Below are positions 1-11,934 of a stretch of DNA of 64,000 nt, in pieces. The stretch spans positions 3,472,001 to 3,536,000 of the forward strand of contig NZ_CP114036.1 in NCBI RefSeq assembly GCF_026898115.1, given 5' to 3'. Origin of the DNA: Streptomyces sp. S465. GTDB taxonomy: Bacteria > Actinomycetota > Actinomycetes > Streptomycetales > Streptomycetaceae. The translations under genes and the position numbers were made by a program. Under the pieces are notes generated by a model that searched no databases, was not told where the DNA came from, and saw nothing but the letters and a program-made list of their open reading frames with translations. Position 1 is the first letter of the stretch; every line of letters begins with the position of its first letter.

Positions 1-3000
1 CTGCCGCGCAGCGTGGCCGGGTCGATACCCGCGCGCTCGAACGCCTCCCACGAGGTCTCCAGCAACAGCCTCTGCTGCGGATCCATGGCAAGGGCCTCAC
101 GCGGCGATATCCCGAAGAACGCCGCGTCGAAGTCCCCGGCGTCGTACAGGAAACCACCCTCACGCGTGTACGACGTCCCCTGACGCTCCGGATCCGGGTC
201 GTACAACCCCGCCAGATCCCAGCCACGGTCGGACGGGAACTCCGCAATCGCGTCCCCACCCGCCGTCAACAGCTCCCACAACTCCTCCGGCGACCGCACC
301 CCACCCGGGAAACGACAGCTCATCGCCACGATCGCGATCGGATCATCGGCCACCGCAACCGCCGGCGCCACGGCACCGCCACTCACCACGGCATCCGAGC
401 CCACCAGCTCCGTCCGCAGGTGGTCGGCGAGGGCGGTGGCGTTCGGGTAGTCGTAGATCAGCGTCACGGGCAGCCGCAGACCGGTCGCCCCGCTCAGCCG
501 ATTGCGCAGCTCAACAGCGGTGAGCGAGTCGAAGCCCAGCTCCTTGAACGCACGCCCGGCCTCGACCGCATCAGCCCCGCCGTGCCCCAGCACCGACGCG
601 ACCTGCGCACGCACCAACTCCAGCAACGTCTGCGTACGCTCGGCCTCCGTCAGACCCGACAGCCGCTCCGCCAACGTCCCAGCCGCAGCAGGAACGTCCA
701 GGCGCGGCCCGCCCTCGGCAGCCGGCGCGGGACGCGCCTCAGGCAGCTCCCCGAACAGCGCACTCGTCCGCACAGCGGTGAACTCGGCAAGGAACCGATG
801 CCAGTCGATGTCCGCAACCGTCACAGCGGTGTCATCGAGATCCAACGCCCGCTGCAACGCGGCAACAGCGGACTCGGGCGCCATCGGCGGCACGCCATCG
901 CGCCGCATCCGCCGCTCGAACGCCTCGTCAGCGGCCATGCCACCCTCGGCCCACGGACCCCACGCAATCGAGGTCGCAGGCAACCCCTCAGCACGCCGCC
1001 GCTCAGCCAACGCATCCAGATAGGCATTGGCCGCCGCGTAATTCCCCTGCCCAGCCGCACCCACCGAACCGGCGATCGAGGAGAAGAGCACAAACGCCGA
1101 CAGGTCCAGCTCACGCGTCAGCTCATGGAGGTTCTGCGCGGAGACGGCCTTGGCGCGCACCACCCGCTCCACACGCTCGGCATCCAGCGCGTCCACCAGT
1201 CCGTCGTCCAGCACACCGGCCGCATGCACGACGGCGGTCAGCGGGAACTCCGCCGGAAGCCCGGCCAGCAACTCCGCGAGCGCATCCCGGTCCGCCACAT
1301 CACACGCGGCAACCGTCACCCGAGCACCCGAAGCCACCAGCTCATCCCGCAGCCCCACCGCACCCGGAGCCTCCAGCCCACGACGACTGGTCAGCACCAC
1401 ATGCTCAGCACCATTGGCCACCAGCCAACGGGCCACATGAGCACCCAACGCACCCGTACCACCCGTCACCAACACCGACCCAGCACCCGGAACCCACCCA
1501 CCGTCCGAGGCCGATGCCGGGGCCGAAGCCCGCACCAACCGACGCCCGAACACACCCGAGGCCCGCACCGCGACCTGGTCCTCACCACCAGCACCAGCCA
1601 GCACACCGGCCAGCCGTCCCAGCGCACGCTCATCGGCCGTCTCGGGAAGGTCGACCAGACCGCCCCACCGCTCCGGCAGCTCCAACGCCGCCACCCGGCC
1701 AAGACCCCACACCAACGCCTGGCCAGGGCTCACCACACCATCGGAACGCCCCACCGACACCGCACCCCGCGTCGCCACCCACAACGGCGCACCCACACCC
1801 GCATCACCCAACGCCTGCACCAACACAGCCGTACGCAACAGACCCGACGCACCCTCGACCGCCAGCAGCGAGAACACCCCCGCCACCGAACCGCCCACGA
1901 CCGCCGTCCGCAGCTCCTCCGCCAACCCGGCCCGGTCCACCGCGCTCGACTCGACCACGCGCACATCAACACCACGCCCGGCCAGCGCCCGCACCACACC
2001 CGTGGCCCAGACACCCTCGGCGTCATCCCCCGGGACGACCACCAGCCAACAGCCACCCAACACACCAACCGCCGACCGCTCCGTCACCGGCTTCCACGAC
2101 ACCCGGTAACGCCAACCATCCACCGTCGAACGCAACGACTCCTGCCGCCGCCACGACGACAACGCCGGCAACACCTCACCCAGCGAAAGCCCCGGATCCA
2201 CCGCCAACTCCGCCGCCAACGCGGCCACATCCCCGCGCTCCACCACATCCCAGAACCGCCCGTCGACGGCACCACCCGGCGCAACCTCCGACGCCGCCGG
2301 AACCTCCTCCCACCAGTACCGGATGCGCTGGAAGGCATACGTCGGCAGCTCAACCCGCCGCGCCCCAGTGCCCTCGAAGAAGCGACCCCAATCCGGAGAC
2401 TGACCCCGGACATGCAACACGGCCAGGGCAGCGGTCACCGACTCGGCCTCCGCACGACCCTTCCGCAACGCGGCAACAAACGCGGCGTCCGACGCCGAAT
2501 CAGTCACACACTCCTGCGCCATCGCCGACAGCACACCATCAGGACCCAGCTCAACGAAGGTCGTCACACCCTCCGCTTCCAACACCCGCACACCATCAAG
2601 GAAACGCACGGCCTCACGGACATGCCGCACCCAGAAGTCGGCGCTGGTGATCTCCTCAGCGGACACCACGCCACCGGTCAGATTCGACACGATGGGGATA
2701 CGCGGAGCCTCGTACGACAGCCCCTGCGCCACCTCACGGAACGCCTCCAGCATCCCGTCCATACGCGGCGAGTGGAACGCATGGCTCACCGTCAGCCGCT
2801 TGGTCTTACGACCCCGCTCCTCGAACGACGCCGCGATCTCCACCGCCGCGTCCTCATCACCCGCGATGACGACCGAGGAAGGCCCGTTGAGCGCGGCGAT
2901 GCTGACCCGCTCGGTCAGCAGCGACGCCACCTCGTCCTCCGACGCCTGCACCGCGATCATCGCGCCACCGGCCGGCAGCTCCTGCATCAACCGCCCACGA

Positions 3001-6000
3001 GCCGCCACCAGCGTGCACGCGTCCGCCAGCGACAGCACACCCGCCACATGCGCCGCCGCCAGCTCACCGATCGAATGACCGGACAGAAAATCGGGACGCA
3101 GGCCCCACGCCTCCACCAGCCGGAACAGCGCCACCTCAACCGCGAACAGCGCAGGCTGAGTGAACCCCGTCTGATCCAATACGGCCGCGTCGTCCCCGAA
3201 CAGCACATCCCGCAGCGGCCGCTCCAGATGCAGATCCAGATGCGCACACACCTCATCCAACGCATCCGCGAACACCGGATAGGCGTCATACAGCTCACGC
3301 CCCATCCCCAGCCGCTGACTCCCCTGCCCCGTGAACAGGAACGCCACCTTGCCCTCGACCACCGAACCCTCGACCACGCCCGGGGCAGCCTCGCCCCGGG
3401 CCAGCGCGTCCAGGCTCGCGAGGAACGCCTCGCGGTCCGTGGTGACGAGGGCGGCGCGCCGCTCCAGCGCGGCGCGGCTGGTGGCGAGTGAGAAGGCGAG
3501 GTCGGTCGCGCTCAGCTCGGGGTGGGTGCGCAGATGGGTGGCCAGCTGTGCGGCCTGGGCGTGCAGCGCCTGCCCGTCCTTCGCCGACAGCAGCCACGGC
3601 AGTGCGGTCAGTTCACGCGGCTCAGGCTGCTCGGCCGGGGCAACCGGCAGGGCCGGGGCCTGTTCGATGATGGTGTGCGCGTTGGTGCCGCTGAGCCCGA
3701 ACGAGGAGATGCCCGCGCGGCGCGGACGGCCGGTCTCCGGCCACTCCACCTGCTCCGTCAGCAGCGAGACGGCCCCCGCCGACCAGTCCACGTGCGGCGA
3801 CGGCTCATCCACATGCAACGTCTGCGGCAGCACACCATGCCGCATCGCCAGCACCATCTTGATGATGCCCGCCACACCGGCCGCGGCCTGGGTGTGCCCG
3901 ATGTTGGACTTGATCGACCCCAGCCACAACGGCCGGTCCGCGTCCCGCTCCTGGCCATACGTGGCCAGCAGGGCCTGGGCCTCGATCGGGTCACCCAGCG
4001 TCGTACCCGTACCGTGCGCCTCGACCACATCCACATCACCGGCCGACAGCCCCGCACCGGCCAGCGCCTGCCGAATGACACGCTGCTGCGAGGGACCGTT
4101 CGGCGCCGTCAGACCATTGGACGCACCGTCCTGGTTGATGGCCGAGCCCCGCACGATGGCCAGCACCGGGTGGCCGTTCTTCTCCGCGTCCGACAGCCGC
4201 TCCACCAGCAGCATGCCGACGCCCTCGCCCCAACCGGTGCCATCCGCACCCGCCGCGAACGCCTTGATCCGCCCATCCGCCGCAAGCCCACGCTGACGGC
4301 TGAAGTCGACGAACGCCTCGGGTGTGGACATCACCGTGACGCCACCCGCGAGCGCCATCGTGCACTCGCCCTGCCGCAGCGCCTGAACGGCCATGTGGAG
4401 TGCCACCAGCGACGACGAACACGCCGTGTCGACCGTGACCGCCGGACCCTCCAGACCAAAGGTGTAGGCGACGCGCCCAGACACCACACTCGCCGCGTTA
4501 CCCGTGCCCAGATGACCCTCCAGGCCCTCCGGCGGGGTGGAGACGAGCCCGGCGTAGTCCTGGCCGTTGGTGCCCGCGAAGACACCGGTACGGCTACCGC
4601 GCAGCGTGGCCGGGTCGATACCCGCACGCTCGAACGCCTCCCACGACGTCTCCAGCAGCAACCGCTGCTGCGGATCCATCGCCAGCGCCTCACGCGGCGA
4701 GATCCCGAAGAACGCCGCGTCGAAGTCTCCGGCGTCGTAGAGGAAACCACCCTCACGCGTGTACGACGTCCCCTGACGCTCCGGATCCGGGTCGTACAAC
4801 CCCGCCAGATCCCAGCCACGGTCGGACGGGAACTCCGCAATCGCGTCCCCACCCGCCGTCAACAGCTCCCACAACTCCTCCGGCGACCGCACCCCACCCG
4901 GGAAACGACAGCTCATCGCCACGATCGCGATCGGATCATCGGCCACCGCGACCGCCGGCGCCACGGCGCCGCCACTCACCACGGCATCCGAGCCCACCAG
5001 CTCCGTCCGCAGGTGGTCGGCGAGGGCGGTGGCGTTCGGGTAGTCGTAGATCAGCGTCGCCGGCAGGCGCAGGCCGGTCGCCGCGTTCAGCCGGTTGCGC
5101 AGCTCGATCGCGGCCAGCGAGTCGAAGCCCAGCTCCTTGAACGCACGCCCGGCCTCGACCGCCTCGGCCCCGCCGTGCCCCAGCACCGACGCGACCTGCG
5201 CACGCACCAACTCCAGGAGCGCACTGTCCTGTTCGGCCCTCGGCAGGCCGCTCAGGCGCTCGCCGAGGGGGGAGGCGGCGTCGGCGTCGGTGACGACGTG
5301 GCCGGTGTCGGCGCCGGCCGTGGCGCGCGGTCCGGCCTCCGGCAGGTCGGCGATCAGCGGGCTCGGGCGTACGGCGGTGAGGGTGCGGGCGAAGTGCTCC
5401 CAGTCGATGTCCGCGACCGTCACGGCGGTGTCATCGAGGTCCAGCGCCTGCCGCAACGCGGCCAGCGCCGACTCGGGCGCCATCGGCGGCATGCCCTCGC
5501 GGCGCATCCGCCGCTCCATGGCGTCGTCACCGGCCATGCCGGAGTCCGCCCACGGGCCCCAGGCGATCGAGGTGGCGGGCAGGCCCTCGGCACGCCGCCG
5601 CTCGGCCAACGCGTCCAGATAAGCATTGGCCGCCGCGTAATTACCCTGTCCGGCCGCACCCACCGATCCGGTGATCGAGGAGAACAGCACGAACGCCGAC
5701 AGGTCCAGGTCACGCGTCAGCTCGTCCAAATGACGTGCGGCGTCGGCCTTCGCCCGGAGCACCGAGGCAAACCGCTCCGGCGTGAGCGAATCCAGTACGC
5801 CGTCGTCCAGCACACCGGCCGCGTGCACCACAGCCGTCAGCGGGAACTCCGCCGGAAGCCCGGCCAGCAACTCCGCGAGCGCGTCCCGGTCGGCCACATC
5901 ACACGCGGCAACGGTCACCCGAGCACCCGAAGCCACCAGCTCATCCCGCAGCTCCACCGCACCCGGAGCCTCCAGCCCACGACGACTGGTCAGCACCACA

Positions 6001-6900
6001 TGCTCAGCACCATTGGCCACCAGCCAACGGGCCACATGAGCACCCAACGCACCCGTACCACCCGTCACCAGCACCGAACCCGAAGCCCGCCAGCCCTCAT
6101 CGCCCGACGTCCGGCTCCCGACCGCCCGCACCAACCGGCGCCCGAACACACCCGAGGCCCGCACCGCGACCTGATCCTCGCCACCGGCACCGGCCAGCAC
6201 ACCCGCCAGCCGCCCCAGCGCACGCTCATCCACCGACTCCGGCAGATCAACCAGACCGCCCCACCGCTCCGGCAGCTCCAACGCCGCCACCCGACCAAGC
6301 CCCCACACCAACGCCTGGCCCGGAACCACCACACCATCGGAACGCCCCACCGACACCGCACCCCGCGTCGCCACCCACAACGGCGCACCCACACCCGCAT
6401 CACCCAACGCCTGCACCAACACAGCCGTACGCAACAGTCCCGACGCACCCTCGCCCACCGCGAGAAGCGACACCACACCCGTCACCGCGGTGTCGTCCAC
6501 CGCCGTCCGCAGCTCCTCCGCCACCCCGGCGCGGTCCGCAGCACCCGGCTCGACCACGCGCACGTCCACACCACGCCCGGCCAGCGTCCGCACCACACCC
6601 GCACACCACGCGCCCTCGGCCTCACCGGCGGGCACCACAACCACCCAGCAGCCACCCGGCGCACCTGCCGTCGACCGCTCCGTCACCGGCTTCCACGACA
6701 CCCGGTAACGCCAACCGTCCACCACCCCACGCACCGACTCCTGCCGCCGCCACGACGACAACGCCGGCAACGCCTCACCCAGCGAAACCCCCGGATCCAC
6801 CGCGAGCTCCGCCGCCAGCGCGGCCACATCCCCGCGCTCCACCACATCCCAGAACCGCCCGTCGACGGCACCGCCCGGCGCGGCCTCCGACGCCGGTGCG
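1..6900 (-). repeat. Near-identical tandem PKS module segments (period about 4.59 kb)
   Basis: Bases 1 to about 500 match 4594 to about 5090 with no indel at an offset of 4593 bases, which is 1531 codons. The match covers ACP C-terminus, linker and KS N-terminus. The KR region (about 1030-1460 against 5630-6060) and the KR structural-domain region (about 2070-2270 against 6670-6870) are also nearly identical, at offsets of about 4598. The AT domains and the segment at 5220-5540 diverge more. This pattern indicates recent module duplication or gene conversion inside the PKS gene. Confidence 0.85.
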
Positions 6901-9900
6901 GCCGGGGCCGGGGCGTTGAGCCAGTACCGCTGGCGCTGGAAGGCGTAGGTGGGCAGGTCGACCGTGCGGGCTCCGGTGGTGGCGTAGGGGGCGGCCCAGT
7001 CGGCCTTCTTGCCCCGGACGTACGCCAGCGCCACGGCCGCGCTCAGGGTTTCGGCCTCGGGGCGCCCGCCGCGCAGCGCGGGGGCGTACGCGGTGCCGTC
7101 GGCGTCGGGCAGACAGTCCTGGGCCATGGCGGTGAGCACGGCGTCGGGGCCGAGCTCCAGGAAGGTGGTGGCGCCCTTGTCGGCGAGGGTCCGCACACCG
7201 TCGCGGAAGCGGACCGCCTCGCGGACATGGCTCACCCAGTACTCGGGCGAGCACAGTTCCTCGGCGGTGGCGACCCGCCCGGTGACGGTGGAGACCACGG
7301 GGATGCGCGGCGGCGCGTACTCCAGCACCTGGGCGACGCGCCGGAACTCGGCGAGCATGCCGTCCATGAGCGGCGAGTGGAACGCGTGGCTGACCGTGAG
7401 CCGCTTGGTCTTGCGGCCCTGTGCCTCGAAGCCCGCCGCGATCTCCAGAGCCGTCTCCTCGTCACCCGAGACGACGACGGAGTCGGGGCCGTTGACGGCG
7501 GCGATGCCGATCCGGTCCTCACGTCCGGCGAGCAGCGGCAGCACCTCGTCCTCGGACGCCTGCACCGCGATCATCGCGCCACCGGCCGGGAGCTCCTGCA
7601 TCAGCCGGCCACGGGCGGCGACCAGCGCGGCGGCGTCCTCGAGGGACAGCACACCGGCCACGTGGGCCGCGCTGAGCTCGCCGATGGAGTGTCCGGCGAG
7701 CAGGTCGGGGCGCAGTCCCCAGGACTCGATGAGGCGGTAGAGCGCGACCTCGACGGCGAACAGGGCGGGCTGGGTGTAGTCGGTGCGGTCGAGGAGGGCG
7801 GCCTCGGGGGTGCCCTCCTCGGCGAAGAGCACGTCGAGGAGCGGGCGTTCGAGCTGTTCCTCGAGGTACCAGCAGGCGTCGTCGAGGGCTTCGGCGAAGA
7901 CGGGGTAGGCGTGGTAGAGCTCGCGGCCCATGCCGAGGCGCTGGCTGCCCTGTCCGGTGAACAGCAGGGCGAGCTTTCCGGCGGCGGGGGCACCGCGGAC
8001 GACGGACGGGCTGTCGCCGCCGTCGGCGAGGGTGCGCAGGGCGGCGAGGAAGCCGTCCCGGTCGCCGGCGAGGAGCACGGCGCGCTGCTCGAAGGTGGCG
8101 CGGGTGGTGGCCAGGGAGTGGCCGATGTCGGTGAGGGCGAGCCCGGGGTCCGACTCCAGCCACGCGTGCAGCCGCCGGGCCTGGTCGCGGAGGGCGTCGG
8201 GGGTCTTCGCGGACAGGGTCCAGGGCAGTACGGCGGGGGTCTGTCCGTCGGGCCGGGCGGTGGACTCGCCGTCGGCGTCCCGGGTTCCGCCGTGGCCGTC
8301 GGCGCCGTTCTGCTCCCCGGCGCCGTCCCGTGTCTCGGCGCCGTCCTGTGTCTCGGCGGGAAGCGGGGGCTGTTCGATGATGGCGTGGGCGTTGGTGCCG
8401 CTCATGCCGAACGAGGAGACGCCGGCGCGGCGCGGGCGGCCGTGTTCCGGCCAGGGCCGCGCCTCGGTCAGCAGTTCGATGTCACCGGTGGTCCAGTCGA
8501 CGTGCGGGGTCGGCTCGTCGATGTGCAGGCTGCGCGGCAGGACGCCGTGGCGCATCGCCATGACCATCTTGATGATGCCGCCGACACCGGCCGCGGACTG
8601 GGTGTGGCCGATGTTGGACTTGAGCGAGCCGAGCCACAGCGGCTGGTCCGCCTCCCGCTCCTGGCCGTAGGTGGCCAGCAGCGCCTGTGCCTCGATCGGG
8701 TCGCCCAGCGTGGTGCCCGTGCCGTGTGCCTCGACCGCGTCCACCTCACCGGCCGACAGTCCGGCGTTGGCGAGGGCCTGGCGGATGACGCGCTGCTGGG
8801 CGGGGCCGCTGGGGGCGGTCAGGCCGTTGCTGGCGCCGTCCTGGTTGATGGCGGTGCCGCGGACGACGGCCAGCACCCGGTGGCCGTGCCGACGGGCGTC
8901 CGAGAGCCGTTCGACGAGCAGCATGCCGACGCCCTCGCCCCAGGCGGTGCCGTCGGCGGCGGCGGCGAACGGCTTGCAGCGGCCGTCGGGGGCGAGTCCG
9001 CGCTGGCGGCTGAAGGCGATGAACGAGCCGGGGTTGGCCATGACCGCCGCGCCGCCCGCGAGCGCCATGGTGCACTCGCCCGCGCGCAGCGCCTGGACGG
9101 CCAGGTGGAGCGCCACCAGGGACGAGGAGCACGCGGTGTCGACGGTGACGGTGGGGCCTTCGAAGCCGAAGGTGTAGGCGATGCGGCCGGAGGCGACGCT
9201 GGCCGCGTTGCCGGTGACCAGATAGCCCTCGAAGCCCTGTTCGGCCTCGTGCAGCCGGGGTCCGTAGTCCTGGGTCTCGGCGCCGACGAACACACCGGCC
9301 CGGCCGCCCCGGAGGGTCGTGGGGTCGATCCCGGCGCGTTCGAAGACCTCCCAGGAGGTCTCCAGCAACAGCCGCTGCTGCGGATCCATCGCGAGCGCCT
9401 CACGCGGCGAAATTCCGAAGAACGCCGGATCGAACTCATCGGCGTCGTGCAGGAATCCGCCTTCGCGGGTATAGCTGCGGCCCGCCTTGTCCGGGTCGGG
9501 GTCGTAAAGCCCGGCGAGATCCCAGCCCCGGCTCACCGGGAATTCGGAGATGACGTCCTTTCCGTCCGCGACGATTTCCCAGAGTTCTTCGGGAGAGCCC
9601 ACCGAACCGGGGAAACGGCAGCTCATTCCGATAATCGCGATGGGTTCGTCGGCGGCTGTCGGACCGGTGCCGGTATCGGCCGAGAGGGCGTCGGCGCCGT
9701 CGTCGGCGCCCAGCAGTTCGGCCCGCAGATGGCGGGTGAGGTCGGCCGGGGTGGGGTGGTCGAAGGCGAGGGTGACCGGCAGCCGCAGTCCGGTGGCGGC
9801 GGTCAGCCGGGCGTGCAGATCGACCGTGGCGAGGGAGTCGAAGCCCAGGTCGAGGAAGGGACGTTCGGGGTCGAGGACGTCCGGCGCCTTGTCCTTGAGG

Positions 9901-10085
9901 GCCTGTGCGACGACCTCGCCGACCCATGCGCCGAGAGCCTCGGCGCGCTCGGCCTCGGGAAGTCCGGCGAGTCGGTCCCGCCACGGGGACACCTCTTCGG
10001 AGCTCGCGTCCTGAATTTCGGTGTGCTCGGGCGTGAAATCCACGGACTCACTCACCATCGCGCGCCCCATTACCTCGCAAGACAT
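1..10085 (-). CDS. Modular type I polyketide synthase, N-terminal part (loading ACP + 2 full modules + partial KS)
   Basis: Builds a polyketide chain in the cytoplasm. The frame is open from the start to the window edge (about 3361 residues), so the C-terminus lies outside. Domains in order, with approximate residues: ACP (40-115, phosphopantetheine Ser84 in LGFDSL); KS1 (147-570, Cys319 in DTACSSS, then His in EAHGTG and in NIGHT); AT1 (Ser800 in GHSIG, HAFH near 900); KR1 (GGTGALG, Tyr1483); ACP1 (Ser1656); KS2 (Cys1889); AT2 (Ser2338, HAFH near 2435); KR2 (Tyr3016); ACP2 (Ser3187); start of KS3 from about 3247. GHSIG plus HAFH predicts malonyl-CoA for both ATs. Both KRs have the LDD motif of B-type ketoreductases. 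No DH or ER is seen, so each module should leave a beta-hydroxyl. The N-terminal ACP lacks a partner AT, KSQ or ligase and no coiled-coil docking helix precedes it, so I infer a loading ACP charged in trans. ATG at 10085 is preceded by a weak AGG; ATGs at 10070 and 10058 are alternatives. Confidence 0.95.
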   Translation of the reverse strand, partial: MSCEVMGRAMVSESVDFTPEHTEIQDASSEEVSPWRDRLAGLPEAERAEALGAWVGEVVAQALKDKAPDVLDPERPFLDLGFDSLATVDLHARLTAATGLRLPVTLAFDHPTPADLTRHLRAELLGADDGADALSADTGTGPTAADEPIAIIGMSCRFPGSVGSPEELWEIVADGKDVISEFPVSRGWDLAGLYDPDPDKAGRSYTREGGFLHDADEFDPAFFGISPREALAMDPQQRLLLETSWEVFERAGIDPTTLRGGRAGVFVGAETQDYGPRLHEAEQGFEGYLVTGNAASVASGRIAYTFGFEGPTVTVDTACSSSLVALHLAVQALRAGECTMALAGGAAVMANPGSFIAFSRQRGLAPDGRCKPFAAAADGTAWGEGVGMLLVERLSDARRHGHRVLAVVRGTAINQDGASNGLTAPSGPAQQRVIRQALANAGLSAGEVDAVEAHGTGTTLGDPIEAQALLATYGQEREADQPLWLGSLKSNIGHTQSAAGVGGIIKMVMAMRHGVLPRSLHIDEPTPHVDWTTGDIELLTEARPWPEHGRPRRAGVSSFGMSGTNAHAIIEQPPLPAETQDGAETRDGAGEQNGADGHGGTRDADGESTARPDGQTPAVLPWTLSAKTPDALRDQARRLHAWLESDPGLALTDIGHSLATTRATFEQRAVLLAGDRDGFLAALRTLADGGDSPSVVRGAPAAGKLALLFTGQGSQRLGMGRELYHAYPVFAEALDDACWYLEEQLERPLLDVLFAEEGTPEAALLDRTDYTQPALFAVEVALYRLIESWGLRPDLLAGHSIGELSAAHVAGVLSLEDAAALVAARGRLMQELPAGGAMIAVQASEDEVLPLLAGREDRIGIAAVNGPDSVVVSGDEETALEIAAGFEAQGRKTKRLTVSHAFHSPLMDGMLAEFRRVAQVLEYAPPRIPVVSTVTGRVATAEELCSPEYWVSHVREAVRFRDGVRTLADKGATTFLELGPDAVLTAMAQDCLPDADGTAYAPALRGGRPEAETLSAAVALAYVRGKKADWAAPYATTGARTVDLPTYAFQRQRYWLNAPAPAAPASEAAPGGAVDGRFWDVVERGDVAALAAELAVDPGVSLGEALPALSSWRRQESVRGVVDGWRYRVSWKPVTERSTAGAPGGCWVVVVPAGEAEGAWCAGVVRTLAGRGVDVRVVEPGAADRAGVAEELRTAVDDTAVTGVVSLLAVGEGASGLLRTAVLVQALGDAGVGAPLWVATRGAVSVGRSDGVVVPGQALVWGLGRVAALELPERWGGLVDLPESVDERALGRLAGVLAGAGGEDQVAVRASGVFGRRLVRAVGSRTSGDEGWRASGSVLVTGGTGALGAHVARWLVANGAEHVVLTSRRGLEAPGAVELRDELVASGARVTVAACDVADRDALAELLAGLPAEFPLTAVVHAAGVLDDGVLDSLTPERFASVLRAKADAARHLDELTRDLDLSAFVLFSSITGSVGAAGQGNYAAANAYLDALAERRRAEGLPATSIAWGPWADSGMAGDDAMERRMRREGMPPMAPESALAALRQALDLDDTAVTVADIDWEHFARTLTAVRPSPLIADLPEAGPRATAGADTGHVVTDADAASPLGERLSGLPRAEQDSALLELVRAQVASVLGHGGAEAVEAGRAFKELGFDSLAAIELRNRLNAATGLRLPATLIYDYPNATALADHLRTELVGSDAVVSGGAVAPAVAVADDPIAIVAMSCRFPGGVRSPEELWELLTAGGDAIAEFPSDRGWDLAGLYDPDPERQGTSYTREGGFLYDAGDFDAAFFGISPREALAMDPQQRLLLETSWEAFERAGIDPATLRGSRTGVFAGTNGQDYAGLVSTPPEGLEGHLGTGNAASVVSGRVAYTFGLEGPAVTVDTACSSSLVALHMAVQALRQGECTMALAGGVTVMSTPEAFVDFSRQRGLAADGRIKAFAAGADGTGWGEGVGMLLVERLSDAEKNGHPVLAIVRGSAINQDGASNGLTAPNGPSQQRVIRQALAGAGLSAGDVDVVEAHGTGTTLGDPIEAQALLATYGQERDADRPLWLGSIKSNIGHTQAAAGVAGIIKMVLAMRHGVLPQTLHVDEPSPHVDWSAGAVSLLTEQVEWPETGRPRRAGISSFGLSGTNAHTIIEQAPALPVAPAEQPEPRELTALPWLLSAKDGQALHAQAAQLATHLRTHPELSATDLAFSLATSRAALERRAALVTTDREAFLASLDALARGEAAPGVVEGSVVEGKVAFLFTGQGSQRLGMGRELYDAYPVFADALDEVCAHLDLHLERPLRDVLFGDDAAVLDQTGFTQPALFAVEVALFRLVEAWGLRPDFLSGHSIGELAAAHVAGVLSLADACTLVAARGRLMQELPAGGAMIAVQASEDEVASLLTERVSIAALNGPSSVVIAGDEDAAVEIAASFEERGRKTKRLTVSHAFHSPRMDGMLEAFREVAQGLSYEAPRIPIVSNLTGGVVSAEEITSADFWVRHVREAVRFLDGVRVLEAEGVTTFVELGPDGVLSAMAQECVTDSASDAAFVAALRKGRAEAESVTAALAVLHVRGQSPDWGRFFEGTGARRVELPTYAFQRIRYWWEEVPAASEVAPGGAVDGRFWDVVERGDVAALAAELAVDPGLSLGEVLPALSSWRRQESLRSTVDGWRYRVSWKPVTERSAVGVLGGCWLVVVPGDDAEGVWATGVVRALAGRGVDVRVVESSAVDRAGLAEELRTAVVGGSVAGVFSLLAVEGASGLLRTAVLVQALGDAGVGAPLWVATRGAVSVGRSDGVVSPGQALVWGLGRVAALELPERWGGLVDLPETADERALGRLAGVLAGAGGEDQVAVRASGVFGRRLVRASAPASASDGGWVPGAGSVLVTGGTGALGAHVARWLVANGAEHVVLTSRRGLEAPGAVGLRDELVASGARVTVAACDVADRDALAELLAGLPAEFPLTAVVHAAGVLDDGLVDALDAERVERVVRAKAVSAQNLHELTRELDLSAFVLFSSIAGSVGAAGQGNYAAANAYLDALAERRRAEGLPATSIAWGPWAEGGMAADEAFERRMRRDGVPPMAPESAVAALQRALDLDDTAVTVADIDWHRFLAEFTAVRTSALFGELPEARPAPAAEGGPRLDVPAAAGTLAERLSGLTEAERTQTLLELVRAQVASVLGHGGADAVEAGRAFKELGFDSLTAVELRNRLSGATGLRLPVTLIYDYPNATALADHLRTELVGSDAVVSGGAVAPAVAVADDPIAIVAMSCRFPGGVRSPEELWELLTAGGDAIAEFPSDRGWDLAGLYDPDPERQGTSYTREGGFLYDAGDFDAAFFGISPREALAMDPQQRLLLETSWEAFERAGIDPATLRG

Positions 10086-10130
10086 AACACCTAGACCGTA
10101 GGCCAGCCTTACACAGGGCAGGACGACGAG

Positions 10131-10200
10131 ATACCCCTTCAAACCCCCTATGGACCCCTATCATCCCTTTGAGGTCCCGTATGCACTCACCCTTTCATAA
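10131..10200 (-). promoter_or_regulatory. PKS upstream region with helically phased AGGGG repeats
   Basis: Reading the plus strand, C-rich hexamers start at 10134 (CCCCTT), 10145 (CCCCTA), 10155 (CCCCTA) and 10165 (CCCTTT), a spacing of 10-11 bases or one helical turn. On the PKS sense strand they read as repeated (T)AGGGG. A further block at 10183-10200 resembles one upstream of the thioesterase gene. The arrangement is typical of multi-subunit activator sites. The LAL regulator in this window is the obvious candidate ligand, by inference only. The rest of the 307-base gap (10086-10392) holds the ydbT-side terminator and no gene I can support. Confidence 0.45.
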
Positions 10201-10322
10201 GGGCCGCGCTTAACTCAGGGTGCATGAGAATTCTGGTGGCGACAAGGAGTACGGAGAAACAAGGCGTATTCAGAAGTCGAAACCGCGGCGGCGGGGAGGT
10301 CCGCGACGGCAGTTAAGTCCTC

Positions 10323-10363
10323 AGAGGTGGAGGGGCGGCCTTTCGGTACGCCCCTCCACCTCT
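10323..10363 (-). terminator. Rho-independent-type hairpin after the PH-domain operon
   Basis: A perfect 15-bp stem is formed by AGAGGTGGAGGGGCG (10323-10337) and its complement (10349-10363) around an 11-base loop. It lies 30 bases past the stop of the PH-domain gene and separates that operon from the PKS promoter. There is no U-tract, as is common in Streptomyces. Confidence 0.8.
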
Positions 10364-10392
10364 CGGGGGATCGCCAGTTGGTCATTGGGTGG

Positions 10393-11934
10393 TCAGCCAC
10401 GGCCGGGCGTCCGCTCGATGAATGGGGCGAGCAGCCCGGGTACCGAGGTCTCGGCGAGGGCGATCCCCTGGCCCTCGGTCAGATCGTGCACGTGGTAGGC
10501 GCCCTCGCCGGCCGCGGTGGTGGCGCCGACGGTGAGCAGTCCCGCCCGGCGCTGGAAGGGCGTGCGGGAAATCTTCCAGCCGATGATGGCGTCGCGCTGG
10601 AGGGCCACGGTGCGGTGCGCGAACGTCCCGGAGGAGGTGACCAGATAGCGGCCGCGGAGCCCATGGCCGAGAGTGCGGTAGGCGTTGATGGCGAACGCCA
10701 CCAGCAGCGGCACCAGCACCACAGCCGTGATCACTCCGGTGGTGATGAGCCAGCTGCCCAGCCACAGTCCCAGGCCCACCGGGACGGCCGCGATCAGGGC
10801 CGACCACATGAGGGCGCGGTTGATCCGGCGCCACAGGGCGGCCCTGGGGTGCGGGAGGAGGCCCTCGCGCGCGATCAGACCGGAGCCCGCCGGCAGCACC
10901 TCGGCGGCGACCCGCAGGGCCTCGGCGCGCGGGGTGGGAGAGGTCAGGGCACGACGCCTGCGGTTCTCGTCCTCGCCCCCCAGGCCGGTGGCGACGGCGT
11001 TGAGTTTGGCGCCCTTGGCCCAGCGCAGCGGAATGGGCTCGACGAGTTCGAGGCCGCGCAGGTGTCGTTCTTCGATGGTCACCGAGCGGGTGATCAGCAG
11101 TCCGCGGCGGATGCGGAGCAGTCCGCCCTCCTCACGGCGCAGTTCGTAGCCGGCCCAGTTCTCGATGAAGGTGGCGGTGGAGCCGACCACGCCGAGGGCG
11201 ACGATGACGACGACGGCCACCAGGATTCCGTACCACAGCGGAACGGAGCCGAAGCGGCGCTCGAGGTCCTTGACGATGCCGAGTTCGAGCGGGTCGATCT
11301 TCATCTCGTTCAGGGTGCGGTACGCACTGCCCGCGGCGATGAAGACGCCGCCGACACCCCAGACGGTGAGCGGGCCGTAGCGCAGCCAGGACCAGTCCAG
11401 CCGGCTGATCACACCGTCGTTGTCGGCCACCGCACGGGACCGGCCGGCGTCGCGCAGGGTGATGATCCGGCGGCGCAGTTCAAGGGCGTCGGCCTTGGTG
11501 ATGCCGTCGAGGGCGAGCCGGCGCGCGGCGGTATCGCTCTGCTCGCCGCTGTCGATCCGCAGCGTGGTGAGGCCGAAGATGCGGTGGACCGGGTTGGCGG
11601 TGAGGTCGACGCCGCGGATGCGGCCGACCGGGATCGAGCGCTCGCTGCGGAAGAGCAGACCGGTGTGGATCTCGAAGCGGTCCTCGGTGAGCCGGTAGCG
11701 GGTGGTGAACAGCCGCATCAGTCCGATGCCGCTGATGACCAGGAAGGTCACGAACAGCGACGCGAAGGTGATGACGACTTGGAGGTTGGTCTTGCCTCCG
11801 GTGAGGACGAGGCTGGCGAGGAACATGGCCAGCGGCGCGCCGAGGAAGGACAGATTGACCAGCAGCAGCCGGCTGTTCAGCCGTCCCCAGTCGTGGCCGG
11901 CCGCCTGGGGCGGCGCCGTGGTGTCAGGTGTCAT
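10393..11934 (-). CDS. PH-domain membrane protein, YdbT-like (bPH2/DUF304)
   Basis: Membrane protein of 513 residues with paired hydrophobic helices (NLSFLGAPLAMFLASLVL and the following ITFASLFVTFLVISG near the N-terminus, more near residues 180-240 and 370-420). These alternate with bacterial PH-like segments typified by TTRYRLTEDRFEIHTGLLFRS. This is the layout of Bacillus YdbT and its relatives, whose molecular role is unknown; Bacillus YdbS/YdbT have been linked to resistance against a linear antimicrobial peptide. The start at 11934 overlaps the stop of the upstream gene in ATGA, so the two are translationally coupled. The longer in-frame extension upstream would overlap the partner gene almost completely and is rejected. 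The gene ends at a strong hairpin. Nothing links it biochemically to the adjacent PKS. Confidence 0.85.
   Translation of the reverse strand: MTPDTTAPPQAAGHDWGRLNSRLLLVNLSFLGAPLAMFLASLVLTGGKTNLQVVITFASLFVTFLVISGIGLMRLFTTRYRLTEDRFEIHTGLLFRSERSIPVGRIRGVDLTANPVHRIFGLTTLRIDSGEQSDTAARRLALDGITKADALELRRRIITLRDAGRSRAVADNDGVISRLDWSWLRYGPLTVWGVGGVFIAAGSAYRTLNEMKIDPLELGIVKDLERRFGSVPLWYGILVAVVVIVALGVVGSTATFIENWAGYELRREEGGLLRIRRGLLITRSVTIEERHLRGLELVEPIPLRWAKGAKLNAVATGLGGEDENRRRRALTSPTPRAEALRVAAEVLPAGSGLIAREGLLPHPRAALWRRINRALMWSALIAAVPVGLGLWLGSWLITTGVITAVVLVPLLVAFAINAYRTLGHGLRGRYLVTSSGTFAHRTVALQRDAIIGWKISRTPFQRRAGLLTVGATTAAGEGAYHVHDLTEGQGIALAETSVPGLLAPFIERTPGRG

Noticed and set aside
420..10094. Two very long open frames on the plus strand (1023 and 2190 codons)
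   Set aside because: They are antisense to the PKS gene, made of Arg/His/Pro-rich nonsense, a known effect of extreme GC content.
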